From contig NZ_RSEK01000006.1 of the NCBI RefSeq assembly GCF_003958635.1, forward strand, positions 62,001-126,000: DNA of 64,000 bases. Direction: 5' to 3'. Below the pieces are notes generated by a model, which did not search any database, was not told where the DNA came from, and saw only the letters and a program-made list of their open reading frames with translations. This document shows positions 24,801 through 33,728 of this stretch, piece after piece; the stretch's first letter is position 1, and every line of letters starts with the position of its first letter. Origin of the DNA: Altericroceibacterium xinjiangense (GTDB lineage: Bacteria > Pseudomonadota > Alphaproteobacteria > Sphingomonadales > Sphingomonadaceae). The translations under genes were made by a program, and so were the position numbers.

Positions 24801-26934
24801 TCGGAAGGACTGGGAAAACCAGGCCGCAAAGGAAGTGAAGGGCCGCGATCTCGCCTGGCATACGCCGGAAGGGTTCGCGATTTCCCCACTCTACACGGCG
24901 GACGATCTTCCGGCCCAAGGCCCCGGCCTACCCGGCTTCGCGCCGTTCACCCGGGGTCCGTATGCCAGCATGTATTCCGGCCGTCCGTGGACGATCCGCC
25001 AGTACGCCGGCTTTTCCACCGCCGAGGAATCGAACGCGTTCTACCGCCGCAACCTTGCGGCCGGGCAGAAGGGGCTTTCGGTCGCGTTCGACCTTGCCAC
25101 CCATCGGGGTTACGATTCCGATCACCCGCGCGTGGTCGGCGATGTCGGCAAGGCGGGCGTGGCGATCGACACGGTCGAGGACATGAAGATCCTGTTCGAC
25201 GCCATTCCGCTCGATCAGATGAGCGTGTCCATGACCATGAACGGCGCGGTGATCCCGGTAATGGCGTTCTACATCGTCGCGGGCGAAGAACAGGGCGTTT
25301 CGCAGGACAAGCTTTCCGGGACCATCCAGAACGACATCCTGAAGGAGTTCATGGTCCGCAATACCTACATCTATCCGCCTGCCCCCAGCATGCGGATCGT
25401 GTCGGACATCATCGCCTACACATCGGCCAACATGCCGAAGTTCAACTCCATCTCGATCTCCGGCTACCACATGCACGAAGCCGGGGCGACGGCAGTGCAG
25501 GAATTGGCCTTCACCATCGCCGACGGGAAGGAATACGTAAGCCAAGCGGTTGCCGCCGGGCTGGACATCGATGCCTTCGCCCCGCGCCTTTCGTTCTTCT
25601 TCGGCATCGGGATGAACTTCTTCATGGAAGTGGCCAAGCTGCGGGCGGCGCGCACGCTGTGGTACCGGGTGATGGACGATCTCGGCGCGAAGAGCGACCG
25701 GTCCAAGGTGCTGCGGACCCATTGCCAGACCAGCGGGGTCTCCCTGCAGGAACAGGATCCGTACAACAACGTGATCCGCACCACCGTCGAAGCCATGGCC
25801 GCCGTGCTGGGCGGCACGCAGTCGCTCCACACCAACGCGCTGGATGAAGCGATCGCGCTCCCGACGGACTTTTCCGCCCGCATCGCCCGCAACACGCAGC
25901 TGGTGCTGCAGGAAGAAACCGGAATCACCCATGTCGCCGATCCGCTGGGCGGCAGCTACTATGTCGAGGCGCTGACCGCAAAGCTGGTGGAAGACGCGGA
26001 AAAGCTGATTGACGAAGTCGATGCGCTGGGCGGCATGACCAAGGCCGTCGCCAGCGGAATGCCCAAGCGCCGGATCGAGGAAAGCGCGGCAGCCCGACAG
26101 GCGCGGGTCGACAAGGGCGAGGACGTAATCGTCGGGGTCAACAAGTACGTCCCGGCAGAGGTCGAGCGGATCGAAACGCTGGAGATCGATAACCACAAGG
26201 TTCGCGAAGGGCAGATCGCTCGGATCGGAAAAGTCCGGGCCCAGCGGGACGAGGCGAAGTGCCGCGCCGCCCTGGCTGCGTTGACGGAGGGCGCGAACGG
26301 AAGCGCGAACCTTCTCGCGTTAGCGGTCGAGGCCGCCCGCGCCCGGGCGACGCTGGGAGAAATCAGCGACGCCCTGGAGTCCACCTTCGGGCGGTACGAC
26401 ACCACCCCGGTGCCCGTGCGCGGGGTCTATGCCGCGTCCTTTGGCGAGGACGCCCGATATGCGCAGGTGATCGAAGGCGTGCAGGCCGTGGAGCGCCGGC
26501 TTGGCCGTTCACCGCGGATCATGGTCGCCAAGATGGGGCAGGACGGGCATGACCGAGGGGCGAACGTGATCGCGTCCGCCTTTGCCGACATGGGTTTTGC
26601 GGTGATTTCCGGCCCCTTGTTCCAGACACCGCGGGAAACCGTGAACATGGCACTGGAACATGACGTCGACGCCATCGGCGCGAGCTCGCTTGCCGCCGGG
26701 CACAAGACCCTGATCCCCGAGTTGATCCGCCTGCTGCGGGAAGCCGGGCGGGCGGACATCAAGGTCGTGGCAGGCGGCGTGATCCCGCCGCAGGATTACG
26801 AGTTCCTGCGGGAAGCGGGAGTGCAGGGAATTTATGGGCCCGGCTCCAACGTGGTCGAATGCGCCGCGGACGTGCTGCGCCTGCTCGGCCACAACATGCC
26901 ACCTTTGGGTGAGACGAAGGAAGCAATGGAATGA
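24793..26934 (+). CDS. scpA: Methylmalonyl-CoA mutase, adenosylcobalamin-dependent
   Basis: This is a 713-residue single-chain mutase converting (R)-methylmalonyl-CoA to succinyl-CoA. The catalytic barrel is marked by [49 protein letters not shown] and [15 protein letters not shown]. The C-terminal B12-binding domain carries DGHDRG with the cobalt ligand near His586, then GPLFQTPRE. Length equals the homodimeric ScpA type rather than a small/large subunit pair. No MeaB-type G-protein chaperone gene is in the window. It overlaps mce and precedes bioB by about 100 bp. Confidence 0.96.
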   Translation: MPDRKDWENQAAKEVKGRDLAWHTPEGFAISPLYTADDLPAQGPGLPGFAPFTRGPYASMYSGRPWTIRQYAGFSTAEESNAFYRRNLAAGQKGLSVAFDLATHRGYDSDHPRVVGDVGKAGVAIDTVEDMKILFDAIPLDQMSVSMTMNGAVIPVMAFYIVAGEEQGVSQDKLSGTIQNDILKEFMVRNTYIYPPAPSMRIVSDIIAYTSANMPKFNSISISGYHMHEAGATAVQELAFTIADGKEYVSQAVAAGLDIDAFAPRLSFFFGIGMNFFMEVAKLRAARTLWYRVMDDLGAKSDRSKVLRTHCQTSGVSLQEQDPYNNVIRTTVEAMAAVLGGTQSLHTNALDEAIALPTDFSARIARNTQLVLQEETGITHVADPLGGSYYVEALTAKLVEDAEKLIDEVDALGGMTKAVASGMPKRRIEESAAARQARVDKGEDVIVGVNKYVPAEVERIETLEIDNHKVREGQIARIGKVRAQRDEAKCRAALAALTEGANGSANLLALAVEAARARATLGEISDALESTFGRYDTTPVPVRGVYAASFGEDARYAQVIEGVQAVERRLGRSPRIMVAKMGQDGHDRGANVIASAFADMGFAVISGPLFQTPRETVNMALEHDVDAIGASSLAAGHKTLIPELIRLLREAGRADIKVVAGGVIPPQDYEFLREAGVQGIYGPGSNVVECAADVLRLLGHNMPPLGETKEAME

Positions 26935-27032
26935 ATCAGTCACCGTCCGGTTTGCTGCGAGCATCGAACGCGAGCGGAAGCTCCGCGTCCGGACAAGCGA
27001 ACCCCCGGCCCCACCTGAAAACAGGAGGGAAG

Positions 27033-28034
27033 ATGCGCACCGACTGGACCCGCGCCGAAATCGCCGCGCTGTTCGATCTGCCGTTTACCGAACTCGTCTT
27101 CCGCGCCGCCGAAGTGCACCGCGCCCACCACGCACCGGACGAAGTGCAGCTGTGCACCCTGCTTTCGATCAAGACCGGCGGCTGCGCAGAGGACTGCGGC
27201 TACTGCTCCCAGTCGGTCCATGCCGACAGCGGCGTGAAGGCCACCAAGCTGATGGCGGTGCAGGAAGTTCTCCAGCGCGCGGCGCAGGCGAAGGATGCAG
27301 GCAGCCAGCGGTTCTGCATGGGCGCGGCCTGGCGCAATCCCAAGGACCGCGACATGCCGGCGATTGTCGAGATCGTGAAGGGCGTCCGGGCAATGGGGCT
27401 GGAAACCTGCATGACGCTGGGCATGCTGAAGCCCCATCAGGCGGAAATGCTCGCCGATGCGGGACTCGACTACTACAACCACAACATCGACAGCAGCCCC
27501 GAATATTATGAGCGGGCGATCTCCACGCGGACGATGGCCGATCGGCTGGACACCCTCGGGCATGTGCGGGCAGCGGGGATCAACGTGTGTTCCGGCGGGA
27601 TCGTCGGCATGGGTGAAACGCGGGAGGACCGGGTCGGCTTCGTCCACACGCTCGCCACCTTGCCGCAGCATCCCGAAAGCGTGCCGATCAACGCGCTGGT
27701 GCCGGTAAAGGGCACGGTGCTGGGCGACATGCTGGCCGATACGCCGCTGGCGAAGATCGACGACATCGAATTCGTCCGCACCGTCGCCGTCGCCCGCATC
27801 ACCATGCCGCTTTCGATGGTCCGCCTGTCGGCCGGGCGTGAAAGCATGAGCGAGGCGACGCAGGCGCTGTGCTTCCTTGCGGGCGCGAACTCGATCTTCA
27901 CCGGGGACAAGCTGCTGACCGCCCCGAACGCAGGCGACGACAGCGACGGGGCGATGTTCGCCAAGCTGGGCCTGAAGGCCATGAGGGGGGAAGAACCGAT
28001 GCGCGCGTGCGGGGCAGCCGAGGCGGCGGAATAG
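27033..28034 (+). CDS. bioB: Biotin synthase
   Basis: This is a 333-residue radical-SAM enzyme converting dethiobiotin to biotin. The [4Fe-4S] motif is Cys51-x3-Cys55-x2-Cys58 ([13 protein letters not shown]); [12 protein letters not shown] and [13 protein letters not shown] are typical BioB stretches. ATG 27033 is chosen because AGGAGGG lies at 27023-27029 and the protein then begins like E. coli BioB. An earlier in-frame ATG at 26931 would add 34 low-complexity residues. Other biotin genes are absent, so its isolated position between a mutase and two biotin-dependent carboxylases suggests recruitment to supply their cofactor. The next gene starts directly after its stop. Confidence 0.95.
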   Translation: MRTDWTRAEIAALFDLPFTELVFRAAEVHRAHHAPDEVQLCTLLSIKTGGCAEDCGYCSQSVHADSGVKATKLMAVQEVLQRAAQAKDAGSQRFCMGAAWRNPKDRDMPAIVEIVKGVRAMGLETCMTLGMLKPHQAEMLADAGLDYYNHNIDSSPEYYERAISTRTMADRLDTLGHVRAAGINVCSGGIVGMGETREDRVGFVHTLATLPQHPESVPINALVPVKGTVLGDMLADTPLAKIDDIEFVRTVAVARITMPLSMVRLSAGRESMSEATQALCFLAGANSIFTGDKLLTAPNAGDDSDGAMFAKLGLKAMRGEEPMRACGAAEAAE

Positions 28035-30050
28035 ATGTTCTCCAAGATCCTGATCGCGAACCGGGGCGAAATCGCCTGCCGGATCATTCGCACCGCGCGC
28101 CGGATGGGGATTGCGACCGTCGCGGTTTATTCCGACGCGGACGCTCGCTCGCCGCACGTGAAGCTTGCAGACGAGGCAGTGTACATCGGCCCTGCCCCGG
28201 CTTCCGATAGTTACCTGCTCCCGGAAAAGATCATCGCGGCTTGCAAGGCGACCGGAGCCGAGGCCGTCCATCCGGGCTATGGCTTCCTGTCGGAGCGAGC
28301 GAGCTTCGTCGAGGCGCTGGAGGCTGAGGGCATCGCGTTCATCGGCCCCCCCGCTTCCGCAATCGCCGCGATGGGCGACAAGATCGAAAGCAAGAAGCTG
28401 GCGAAGGACGCGGGCGTCAACGTCGTGCCCGGGCACCTTGGGGAGATCGATGATACCGAGCACGCGGTGCGCATCGCGGGCGAGATCGGCTATCCCGTGA
28501 TGATGAAGGCCAGCGCGGGCGGCGGCGGCAAGGGCATGCGGCTCGCGTGGTCGGAAAAAGACGTGCGCGAGGGATTCGAGGCGACGAAGCGCGAGGGACT
28601 GAGCAGCTTTGGCGATGACCGCGTGTTCATCGAGAAGTTCATCGAGGATCCCCGCCACATCGAGATCCAGGTGCTGGGCGACAGGCACGGGACCATTCTC
28701 TACCTTAACGAGCGAGAATGCTCGATCCAGCGGCGACACCAGAAAGTGGTGGAGGAAGCACCCTCCCCGTTCGTCACGCCGGAGATGCGCCGCAAGATGG
28801 GGGAACAGTGCGTCGCGCTGGCTCGCGCCGTCGGGTATCACAGCGCAGGAACCGTGGAACTGATCGTCAGCGGAGCCGATCCGAGCGGAGACAGCTTCTA
28901 CTTTCTCGAGATGAACACGCGGCTGCAGGTGGAGCATCCGGTCACCGAGGCGATCACCGGCATCGACTTGGTCGAGCAGATGATCCGGGCCGCAGCGGGC
29001 GAGAAGCTGCCGTTTGCGCAAGAGGACATCGGGATCGACGGCTGGGCGATCGAAAGCCGCGTCTACGCGGAAGACCCCTATCGCGGGTTCCTGCCAAGCA
29101 CCGGACGGCTGGTGCGCTATTCCCCCCCCGAAGCCGAATTGCACCAGCAGCCCGGCGAGACGGGCCATCAGGCTTATGTTCGCCTCGACGATGGAGTGGC
29201 CGAAGGGGGCGAGGTCTCGATCTTCTATGACCCGATGATCGCCAAGCTGGTGACATGGGCACCGACGCGGGACGAAGCGGCGGACTTGCAGGTGCAGGCG
29301 CTCGACGCATTCGAAATCACGGGACTGGGCCACAACGTCGATTTCCTGTCCGCGATCATGCAGAACCCGCGCTTCCGATCGGGCGATCTGACGACCGGGT
29401 TCATCGCCGAGGAGTGGCCGGAAGGCTTCCACGGCGCCCCGCCTTCGAACGAGCTGCAACGCCATCTCGCCGCTCTCGCCGGGCTGCTCGCCACGGCGCG
29501 GGCTGACAGGGCGCGGCAGGTTTCCGGTCAGCTGAACGGATCGCCCCCGCCGCCGTTCGCCTGGGAGGTGCGCCTTGCGGGTGAGGACCGGCAGGTGGAG
29601 ATCACCGAGGACGAGATCCTGGTTGATGGCAAGCCGGTGAACCTCGCCTTCGAGTACACGCCCGGCGACCGGTTGATCGAGGCGGAAGCGGATGAGGAGC
29701 CGCTGACGGTGCGGATCGAGCCGACCCGGTTGGGCTTCCGGCTGACGACGCGTGGCGCGCGGCATGACGTGCGCGTGCTCCCTGCCCATGCCGCTCCGCT
29801 GGCGCGGCACATGATCGAGAAGGAACCGCCCGACCTCTCCCGCTTCCTGATCTGCCCGATGCCCGGCCTGCTGGTCGGCCTGCACGTGGCCGAAGGCGAT
29901 CAGGTCGAGCCGGGGCAGCCGCTCGCCACGATCGAGGCGATGAAGATGGAGAACATTCTCCGGGCGGAAAAGAGCGGGGTCGTCACGGCTATCCGCGCGG
30001 CCCAGGGCGAAAGCGTGGCCGCCGACGCGGTTATTCTGGAACTGGAGTAA
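28035..30050 (+). CDS. pccA: Propionyl-CoA carboxylase alpha subunit (biotin carboxylase + BCCP)
   Basis: This is a 671-residue biotin-containing subunit. Residues 1-450 are a biotin carboxylase (GYPVMMKASAGGGGKGMRL, ECSIQRRHQKVVEEAPSP, EMNTRLQVEHPVTEAITGIDL). A linking BT region follows, then a biotinyl domain with Lys637 in IEAMKMENILRAE. The fused layout and length are those of propionyl- or methylcrotonyl-CoA carboxylase alpha chains. Propionyl-CoA is preferred because epimerase and mutase are in the same cluster. The beta (carboxyltransferase) chain pccB is not in the window. It begins on the base after the bioB stop, so the two are co-transcribed. Confidence 0.9.
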   Translation: MFSKILIANRGEIACRIIRTARRMGIATVAVYSDADARSPHVKLADEAVYIGPAPASDSYLLPEKIIAACKATGAEAVHPGYGFLSERASFVEALEAEGIAFIGPPASAIAAMGDKIESKKLAKDAGVNVVPGHLGEIDDTEHAVRIAGEIGYPVMMKASAGGGGKGMRLAWSEKDVREGFEATKREGLSSFGDDRVFIEKFIEDPRHIEIQVLGDRHGTILYLNERECSIQRRHQKVVEEAPSPFVTPEMRRKMGEQCVALARAVGYHSAGTVELIVSGADPSGDSFYFLEMNTRLQVEHPVTEAITGIDLVEQMIRAAAGEKLPFAQEDIGIDGWAIESRVYAEDPYRGFLPSTGRLVRYSPPEAELHQQPGETGHQAYVRLDDGVAEGGEVSIFYDPMIAKLVTWAPTRDEAADLQVQALDAFEITGLGHNVDFLSAIMQNPRFRSGDLTTGFIAEEWPEGFHGAPPSNELQRHLAALAGLLATARADRARQVSGQLNGSPPPPFAWEVRLAGEDRQVEITEDEILVDGKPVNLAFEYTPGDRLIEAEADEEPLTVRIEPTRLGFRLTTRGARHDVRVLPAHAAPLARHMIEKEPPDLSRFLICPMPGLLVGLHVAEGDQVEPGQPLATIEAMKMENILRAEKSGVVTAIRAAQGESVAADAVILELE

Positions 30051-30069
30051 TGTTTCCGGGGGAGTTTCG

Positions 30070-30120
30070 GGCAACAACCCGCGTTTCGTGTGTTAGTCAG
30101 GCGACAGGCAATAACCCGCG
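30070..30120. repeat. Imperfect 14-bp direct repeat
   Basis: GGCAACAACCCGCG (30070-30083) recurs as GGCAATAACCCGCG (30107-30120), one mismatch, 37 bp apart, in the gap before the DUF2934 gene. It may be a regulator site pair or chance. Confidence 0.35.
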
Positions 30121-30134
30121 CCAAGGAGACCAGC

Positions 30135-30548
30135 ATGAACAGCGACCTGGAAAAGCGTATCCGCGATCGCGCTTATGAGATCTGGGAGAACGAAGGCCGC
30201 CCCCAAGGCCGATCGGAAGACCATTGGGCGCAGGCCCGCGCAGAATTCAGCGATGCGCGCAGCGAAACGGGCATTGCCCCGCAGGAGCCTGCCGCCGCCC
30301 CGCCAGCGCCGAAGACCCGCAGCCGCAAGGCCGCCGAGTCCGAACCGCTGGCGATCGCCAAGGCTACCAAGGCGAGCAGGTCCCGCGCGGCCAAGCCCTC
30401 TCCGGCGGCAAGCGCCGATCCGGACTCGGTCGGCGAAGCGCTCCAGGCCAAGCAATTCTCCAATGCAGTCAGCAGCAACACCACGCCGGAGACGGTCAAG
30501 GCGACGGTGAAAAAAGGCGCTGCGGGCCGGGGCAAGCGATCGAAGTAG
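30135..30548 (+). CDS. DUF2934 domain protein
   Basis: This is a 137-residue soluble protein. The first 40 residues are the DUF2934 signature (IRDRAYEIWENEGRPQGRSEDHW). The rest is a disordered Ala/Pro/Lys/Ser tail ending in a basic cluster (KGAAGRGKRSK), suggesting nucleic-acid contact. In other Alphaproteobacteria such genes are commonly found beside trehalose/glycogen operons and general-stress genes, as here, 84 bp upstream of glgE. Start ATG 30135 has AAGGAG at 30123-30128; an in-frame start at 30090 is poorer. No enzymatic function is apparent. Confidence 0.8.
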   Translation: MNSDLEKRIRDRAYEIWENEGRPQGRSEDHWAQARAEFSDARSETGIAPQEPAAAPPAPKTRSRKAAESEPLAIAKATKASRSRAAKPSPAASADPDSVGEALQAKQFSNAVSSNTTPETVKATVKKGAAGRGKRSK

Positions 30549-30567
30549 GTTCGGATTGAAAGCTTTC

Positions 30568-30592
30568 GGAACGATGGCGGGAAGCCATTGTT
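30568..30592 (+). promoter_or_regulatory. EcfG-like stress promoter of the glgE operon
   Basis: GGAAC (30568-30572), 16 bases, then TGTT (30589-30592): one mismatch from GGAAC-N16-CGTT. A start site near 30600 would leave a leader with GGAG at 30622-30625 before the TTG start at 30633. Confidence 0.55.
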
Positions 30593-30632
30593 GGAAAGGT
30601 GAGTTGTCGCCCCGCACCATCCGGAGATCGCC

Positions 30633-33600
30633 TTGACTAATTCTGCCGTCCGCATCCTCTCTGCCCGCTTTTCGGGCTCAGACGATCCGCAGCTGAGTGA
30701 CAAGGCCCTGCGCCAAGCCAGAGAGGCCGGGTTCGACGGCCTGCAGTGCCCCGTTCCTTCCTGGCTTTCGGAAGAGGAAGGGCGAGACCTTGCGGCTCTG
30801 GCCCAGCGATGTCGCGCGGCCGAACTGACGCTGATCGCCGAGGTCGACCTTACGCGGTTTCCGGTCGACCATCCGCTGGTGCAGTCTGATCCGGACGCAT
30901 TCGCGATCCGCCGCTCCGCTCAAGGACCCGTGCCGATCGATCCGCGCAAGGACATGCCGGCAGCGGGCGAGGCGATCGCGCGGTTGCGCACCGACCGCCA
31001 TGCCGACGTGCTTGCCGGCCCGCTTGGCGAACGGCTGCACGCGCTGGTGGGCCGCGGCGTGCGCGGGTTCCGCATCGTCGGCGCGGAACGAATCGCGCCC
31101 GAGCTGCTGAAGCCGCTGATCGCGCAAGCGCGCAGCCAGGAAGCGAACCTGCTGTTCATCGCCGGGCCGCTCGGCGAAGACCGCACGCTGGCGGGCGCGC
31201 TGACCGATGCAGGGGTGGATTTTCTCGTCTCCTCGTTCGCATGGTGGGACCTTCGTGCGCCCTGGTTCCTTGATGAACTGGACGACCTGCGCGGCTGCGG
31301 ACCTGTGCTGGGCGAAATTCGCGGCGACCAGTCGTCGGGCGAAGGCGCTCGTACCCGGCTCGCGGCAGCCTCTGCCGTTTGTTCCGGCGTGATTGCCCCG
31401 ATCGAGTTCCTGTCCAGCGACGCCATCAGGGACGATGCAGCGCGCGCGGCGTCCGGTGCTTCCGAAGCGCAGGACTACTCCGGCCCGCTGGTGCGCCTGT
31501 CCGCCAGTTCCGCGCCGGTCACCGTTCTGCTGCGTCCGAACGATGCCGATCTGCGCAGCGCCGAACATGCGCTGATCGTGATGATCAACCAGGGATCGCA
31601 GGCCCAGCCGGTTCCCGGCCCGTCCGATCTTTCATCCGCCGCGGGCGCATTCGGCGATCCGCAGCCGCTTACCCCAGCGCGCGATGCATCCGCGCCGCTT
31701 CAGCCCGGAGAAGTTCGCCTGCTCAAGGTCACCCGCAGCCAACCCGTCACGCACCGTCCCTTGTCGCACGGGTCCTTCCGCGATCTGCCCCGGCTGGTGA
31801 TCGAGGATATTTCTCCCAGCGTCGAAGGCGGCGATTTTCCGATCAAGCGCGTGGTCGGCGAAACAGTTACGGTCGAGGCGACGGTGTTTGCCGACGGGCA
31901 TGAACAGCTCGCGGCGGAACTGCGCTGGCGTCCGGTGAACGAGGACCAGTGGTCCTCCGCCCGAATGACCCAGCTGCCGAACGACCGCTGGCGCGCGGAA
32001 TTTCCGGTGGAACGGATGGGCCGGCACGAATTCGTCGTCGAAGGCTGGCTCGACCGCTTCGGCGGCTTCCAGCGGGATTTCGCCAAGAAGTGGGACGCCA
32101 AGGTCGCGCAGGATGTAGACCATGCCGAAGGACGCGCGCTGGTGCAGGAAGCAGCTGGCCGGGCACAGGGGCAGCTGCGCGGCGCACTGGAAGACTACCT
32201 GAACCAGCTGACAAAAGCTGAGGGAGAGGACTGCGCCCGGCTGCTATTGGATGAGAGCCTCGCCAGATTGATGGCCGATGCGGACGACCGGCGGCATGCG
32301 CTCGTCTCTCCGCGTCAACTGGTGGATGCCGAGCGGGTCGAGGCGCGCTTCTCCAGCTGGTATGAGCTGTTCCCCCGCTCCATCACCGAAGACAAGGCGC
32401 GCCACGGCACCTTTGCCGATGTGATGGGCATCCTCCCGCACGTGCGGGATATGGGTTTCGACACGCTGTATTTTCCGCCGATCCATCCGATCGGCAAGAT
32501 CAACCGCAAGGGGCCGAACAATACGCTGACCCCCGGCCCGGACGATCCCGGCAGCCCCTACGCCATCGGCAGCAAGGACGGGGGGCATGACGCGATCCAC
32601 CCGGAACTGGGCACGTTCGAGGATTTCGGGCGGCTGGTGGAGGCCGCGGCCGAACACGGGCTGGAAATCGCGCTCGACTTCGCAATCCAGGCTGCGCCCG
32701 ATCACCCATGGCTGAATGAGCATCCAGGCTGGTTCGCCTGGCGTCCGGACGGCAGCATGAAGTACGCCGAAAACCCGCCGAAGAAATATCAGGATATCGT
32801 CAACGTCGATTTCTACGGTCCCGACGCGGTGCCGGGACTGTGGGAAGCCTTGCGCGACGTGGTCCTGCTGTGGGTGGACCACGGGGTGAAGACGTTCCGG
32901 GTCGATAACCCGCACACGAAGCCGCTGCCGTTCTGGGAGTGGATGATCGCGGAAGTCCGTGCACGGCATCCGGAGGTCATCTTCCTGTCGGAAGCCTTCA
33001 CCCGGCCCACGATGATGTATCGGCTGGCCAAGATCGGCTTTTCCCAAAGCTACACCTACTTCACCTGGCGCGACCGGAAGGATGAGCTGATGGAGTACAT
33101 CACCGAGCTCACCACTACCGCGCCCAAGGAGTTCTATCGCCCGAACTTCTTCGTCAACACGCCGGACATCAACCCGCTCTATCTCCAGACCTCCGGCCGT
33201 CCGGGCTTTCGCATCCGCGCCGTGCTGGCCGCGACGCTTTCAGGCTTGTGGGGCGTCTATTCCGGCTTCGAGCTGTGCGAGTTCGAGCCGCTTGGCCCCG
33301 GCAAGGAAGAATACCTCGATTCCGAGAAGTTCGAGATCCGCCCCCGCCCGCTGCGCACGCCCGGCGACATCGTCGACGACGTGACCCTGCTCAACCGCCT
33401 GCGCCGCGCGCATCCTGCGCTGCAGACGCACCTCAACACCCGGTTCTACCCCGCTTATGACGACAATATCCTCTGGTACGGCAAGCCTTCTCCCGACGGG
33501 AAGGAAATGATCATGGTGATGGTCAACCTCGATCCGCACAACGCGCACGAATGCGATTTCGAGATCCCTCTGTGGGAATTCGGCGTCGAGGATAACGGGA

Positions 33601-33728
33601 CCGTCGCGGTGGAAGACCTGGCGCATGGGCATCGCTTCGAATGGAGCGGCAAGGCCCAGCACATTCGCCTTGCCCCTGATGAGCCGTACCGCATCTGGCG
33701 CCTCAGCGTTCCGGGAGGTGCCGCATGA
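30633..33728 (+). CDS. glgE: Alpha-1,4-glucan:maltose-1-phosphate maltosyltransferase, long form
   Basis: This is a 1031-residue GH13_3 enzyme that extends alpha-glucan chains with maltose from maltose 1-phosphate. The catalytic nucleophile is Asp758 (FRVDNPHTKP) and the acid/base Glu787 (FLSEAFTRP), 29 residues apart as in Streptomyces GlgE. WYELFPRS and TLYFPPIHPIGKINRKGPNN are typical. About 360 extra N-terminal residues precede the normal start of the family; they read as a degenerate barrel-like domain (AREAGFDGLQCPVPSW, VDFLVSSFAWWDLRAPW) and also occur in long rhizobial GlgEs as I recall. Start is TTG 30633 behind GGAG; no ATG fits. It leads an operon with four-base overlaps and has an EcfG-like promoter. 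Confidence 0.93.
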   Translation: MTNSAVRILSARFSGSDDPQLSDKALRQAREAGFDGLQCPVPSWLSEEEGRDLAALAQRCRAAELTLIAEVDLTRFPVDHPLVQSDPDAFAIRRSAQGPVPIDPRKDMPAAGEAIARLRTDRHADVLAGPLGERLHALVGRGVRGFRIVGAERIAPELLKPLIAQARSQEANLLFIAGPLGEDRTLAGALTDAGVDFLVSSFAWWDLRAPWFLDELDDLRGCGPVLGEIRGDQSSGEGARTRLAAASAVCSGVIAPIEFLSSDAIRDDAARAASGASEAQDYSGPLVRLSASSAPVTVLLRPNDADLRSAEHALIVMINQGSQAQPVPGPSDLSSAAGAFGDPQPLTPARDASAPLQPGEVRLLKVTRSQPVTHRPLSHGSFRDLPRLVIEDISPSVEGGDFPIKRVVGETVTVEATVFADGHEQLAAELRWRPVNEDQWSSARMTQLPNDRWRAEFPVERMGRHEFVVEGWLDRFGGFQRDFAKKWDAKVAQDVDHAEGRALVQEAAGRAQGQLRGALEDYLNQLTKAEGEDCARLLLDESLARLMADADDRRHALVSPRQLVDAERVEARFSSWYELFPRSITEDKARHGTFADVMGILPHVRDMGFDTLYFPPIHPIGKINRKGPNNTLTPGPDDPGSPYAIGSKDGGHDAIHPELGTFEDFGRLVEAAAEHGLEIALDFAIQAAPDHPWLNEHPGWFAWRPDGSMKYAENPPKKYQDIVNVDFYGPDAVPGLWEALRDVVLLWVDHGVKTFRVDNPHTKPLPFWEWMIAEVRARHPEVIFLSEAFTRPTMMYRLAKIGFSQSYTYFTWRDRKDELMEYITELTTTAPKEFYRPNFFVNTPDINPLYLQTSGRPGFRIRAVLAATLSGLWGVYSGFELCEFEPLGPGKEEYLDSEKFEIRPRPLRTPGDIVDDVTLLNRLRRAHPALQTHLNTRFYPAYDDNILWYGKPSPDGKEMIMVMVNLDPHNAHECDFEIPLWEFGVEDNGTVAVEDLAHGHRFEWSGKAQHIRLAPDEPYRIWRLSVPGGAA

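Noticed and set aside
26940-30077. A 1045-codon open frame on the minus strand.
   Set aside because: It is exactly antisense to bioB and pccA, whose products have complete family motifs. High GC leaves long stop-free antisense frames; the translated product is His/Arg-rich and resembles no family.
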